This document shows positions 12,972 through 14,149 of a DNA stretch of 14,149 bases, one piece after another. The notes beneath the pieces were generated by a model. It did no database searches. It worked only from the letters and a program-made list of their open reading frames with translations, and was not told the DNA's origin. Source of the DNA: JAWWPG01 sp037719575 (lineage in GTDB: Bacteria; Actinomycetota; Actinomycetes; Propionibacteriales; Nocardioidaceae). Made by a program: the position numbers and the translations under genes. Within the stretch, counting starts at the first letter, position 1. The number at the start of each line of letters is the position of its first letter. Where the stretch lies: positions 1 through 14,149 of the forward strand of contig JBBJMF010000074.1 in the NCBI GenBank assembly GCA_037719575.1, written 5' to 3'.

Positions 12972-13705
12972 CGTCCGAGCCGCCCCCCCCGCCCGACGTG
13001 CCCCTCGACCAGGTGCCGCGCCACGTGGCCGTCATCATGGACGGCAACGGCCGCTGGGCGAACGCGCGCGGGCTGCCCCGCACGGTCGGGCACGAGAGGG
13101 GCGAGGCGGCACTCTTCGACCTGGTGCAGGGTGCCATCGCCGCCGGTGTCTCCTGCGTGTCGGCGTACGCCTTCTCCACGGAGAACTGGCGGCGCTCGCC
13201 CGAGGAGGTGCGGTTCCTGATGGGCTTCAACCGCGACGTGATCCGGCGGCGTCGCGACGACATGCATGCCATGGGAGTGCGGGTGCGGTGGGCAGGTCGC
13301 CGGCCGCGGCTGTGGCGGTCGGTAATCCGAGAGCTCGAGATCGCCGAGGAGCTGACGAGGGACAACACCGTGCTGACCCTGACGATGTGCGTCAACTACG
13401 GCGGCCGTTCGGAGCTCGCCGACGCGGCGCGGGCGCTCGCGCAGCAGGTCGCCGACGGGACGCTGAAGCCGGAGCGGGTCGACGAGAGGGCCTTTGCGCG
13501 GGCGCTCTACGTCCCGGAGCTGCCCGACGTCGACATGGTGCTACGCACGTCGGGGGAGCAGCGGTTCAGCAACTTCATGCTGTGGCAGGCCGCCTATGCC
13601 GAGATGGTGTTCATGGACGTGCTCTGGCCCGACGTCGACCGCCGCACCTTGTATGAGGCGATTGAGATCTACGCCGGGCGCAACCGCCGCTACGGCAACG
13701 CCTGA
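12968..13705 (+). CDS. uppS: Isoprenyl transferase (polyprenyl diphosphate synthase, UppS family)
   Basis: This 245-residue cis-prenyltransferase condenses isopentenyl diphosphate units onto an allylic primer, yielding the lipid carrier diphosphate for cell-wall synthesis. The catalytic block is HVAVIMDGNGRW (residues 19-30, with Asp25 expected to be essential). STENW (70-74) and VLRTSGEQRFSNFMLWQAAY (191-210, with Arg193/Ser195) follow, then AEMVF with Glu212, the expected IPP/Mg2+-site region. The product may be decaprenyl or undecaprenyl diphosphate; chain length cannot be read reliably. The short proline-rich N-terminus (SEPPPPPDVP) precedes the fold. It overlaps recO by 4 bases and ends in a hairpin shared with the converging membrane-protein gene. 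Confidence 0.95.
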   Translation: MTSEPPPPPDVPLDQVPRHVAVIMDGNGRWANARGLPRTVGHERGEAALFDLVQGAIAAGVSCVSAYAFSTENWRRSPEEVRFLMGFNRDVIRRRRDDMHAMGVRVRWAGRRPRLWRSVIRELEIAEELTRDNTVLTLTMCVNYGGRSELADAARALAQQVADGTLKPERVDERAFARALYVPELPDVDMVLRTSGEQRFSNFMLWQAAYAEMVFMDVLWPDVDRRTLYEAIEIYAGRNRRYGNA

Positions 13706-13739
13706 CTCAGCCGGCCAACCTAGAACCAGCCGGCGAGTC
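13704..13739. terminator. Bidirectional hairpin between uppS and the membrane-protein gene
   Basis: GACTC (13704-13708) and GCCGGC (13710-13715), separated by one bulged A, pair with GCCGGC-GAGTC (13729-13739) around a 13-base loop. The stem begins inside the uppS stop codon and its right arm lies in the last codons of the converging minus-strand gene, so it can serve both. There is no T-run on either side. Confidence 0.6.
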
Positions 13740-14133
13740 GGCCCGCGACCGCCAGGACGACGAGGCCGATCGCCACCAGTCGAACCGCCCGCTGACCACC
13801 CGCTATGACCGGCCACGACAGGAACGCCAGCCAGCCGATGAACACCAGGATCAGCAGCAGCGCCGGCAGTGCAACGACGAGGGGGGCCGCCAGCCCCACC
13901 GCCATCAGCGCGACCATCGCGCCTGGGATAGCGAACTGCGGCAGGCTGGAGAACCAGACGACGATTCCGCGTGACCGCTCGGCAACGGCAGTACGCAACG
14001 CCGTGTCACCGCTCGACGCAGGCACAGGGCTGGTGCGGACGGGTTGCGAGCGAGAGGTTGACGGTGGTCGCCGGCCCTGGGGCCGTGACGCGCCGGTGCG
14101 CTTCGACGTCGGTCCGCGTTTGCCGTTGGCCAC
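13720..14133 (-). CDS. Small conserved-type membrane protein, function unknown
   Basis: This 137-residue protein has a basic, Ser/Pro/Arg-rich cytoplasmic-type N-terminus (1-55, MANGKRGPTSKRTGASR) and then three hydrophobic segments at about 66-84, 87-107 and 116-134. I do not recognise a catalytic motif. Small proteins of this layout beside uppS/recO occur in actinobacteria, and it may belong to one of their DUF families, but I cannot name it with confidence. The start is GTG at 14133. A TACGCT box (14140-14145 on the minus strand) ends 6 bases before it with no Shine-Dalgarno between, so a leaderless mRNA is likely. It converges on uppS across a shared hairpin. Confidence 0.7.
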   Translation of the reverse strand: MANGKRGPTSKRTGASRPQGRRPPSTSRSQPVRTSPVPASSGDTALRTAVAERSRGIVVWFSSLPQFAIPGAMVALMAVGLAAPLVVALPALLLILVFIGWLAFLSWPVIAGGQRAVRLVAIGLVVLAVAGRLAGWF

Positions 14134-14149
14134 AACGACAGCGTAGTGG

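Overview
The window is a high-GC, gene-dense piece of an actinobacterial chromosome, most likely Nocardioidaceae-like. This placement is inferred from the GC-rich codon use, GTG starts, an arsenate reductase resembling the mycothiol-coupled corynebacterial type, an actinobacterial 'septum formation' lipoprotein, and the hrcA-dnaJ...phoH-ybeY-CNNM-era...recO-uppS gene order. No tRNA, rRNA, CRISPR or insertion sequence was seen.

Region 1 (1-1516) is a small metal/arsenic cluster. The C-terminal end of a MerR-like regulator enters from the left edge and converges on arsI (minus strand, C-As lyase type VOC protein), with a GC hairpin between them. arsI is divergent from arsR-arsC (plus strand, 4-bp overlap). 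The 78-bp arsI-arsR gap holds a 22-bp dyad and promoter-like boxes suited to ArsR control. No arsenite efflux gene lies in the window.

Region 2 (1599-8253) is a plus-strand housekeeping series: a perfect CIRCE operator, hrcA, dnaJ (DnaJ2 type), a HIT protein, a 232-bp repeat-bearing gap, then phoH, ybeY, a CNNM/CBS (CorC/HlyC-like) membrane protein and era. phoH-ybeY-CNNM are joined by ATGA overlaps. The first half is heat-shock control and chaperone function; the second is tied to RNA and ribosome maturation (YbeY, Era, PhoH). rsmE, commonly found after dnaJ in related genomes, is absent here.

Region 3 (8261-11149) is a minus-strand accessory block: a predicted lipoprotein of the septum-formation family, a tandem-GNAT acetyltransferase and a second GNAT protein. 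Between the two acetyltransferases is a 157-bp gap with a mosaic of direct and inverted repeats, including a strong terminator-like hairpin.

Region 4 (11248-14133) holds an alpha/beta-hydrolase-fold protein, recO and uppS (plus strand, 4-bp overlaps throughout), converging on a small three-helix membrane protein (minus strand) through a hairpin that overlaps both stop codons.

Most of the window is ordinary conserved chromosome. The least explained parts are the 21-bp-period repeat region before phoH (4267-4442) and the repeat mosaic at 10239-10317. I found no clear evidence of a new multi-gene system.
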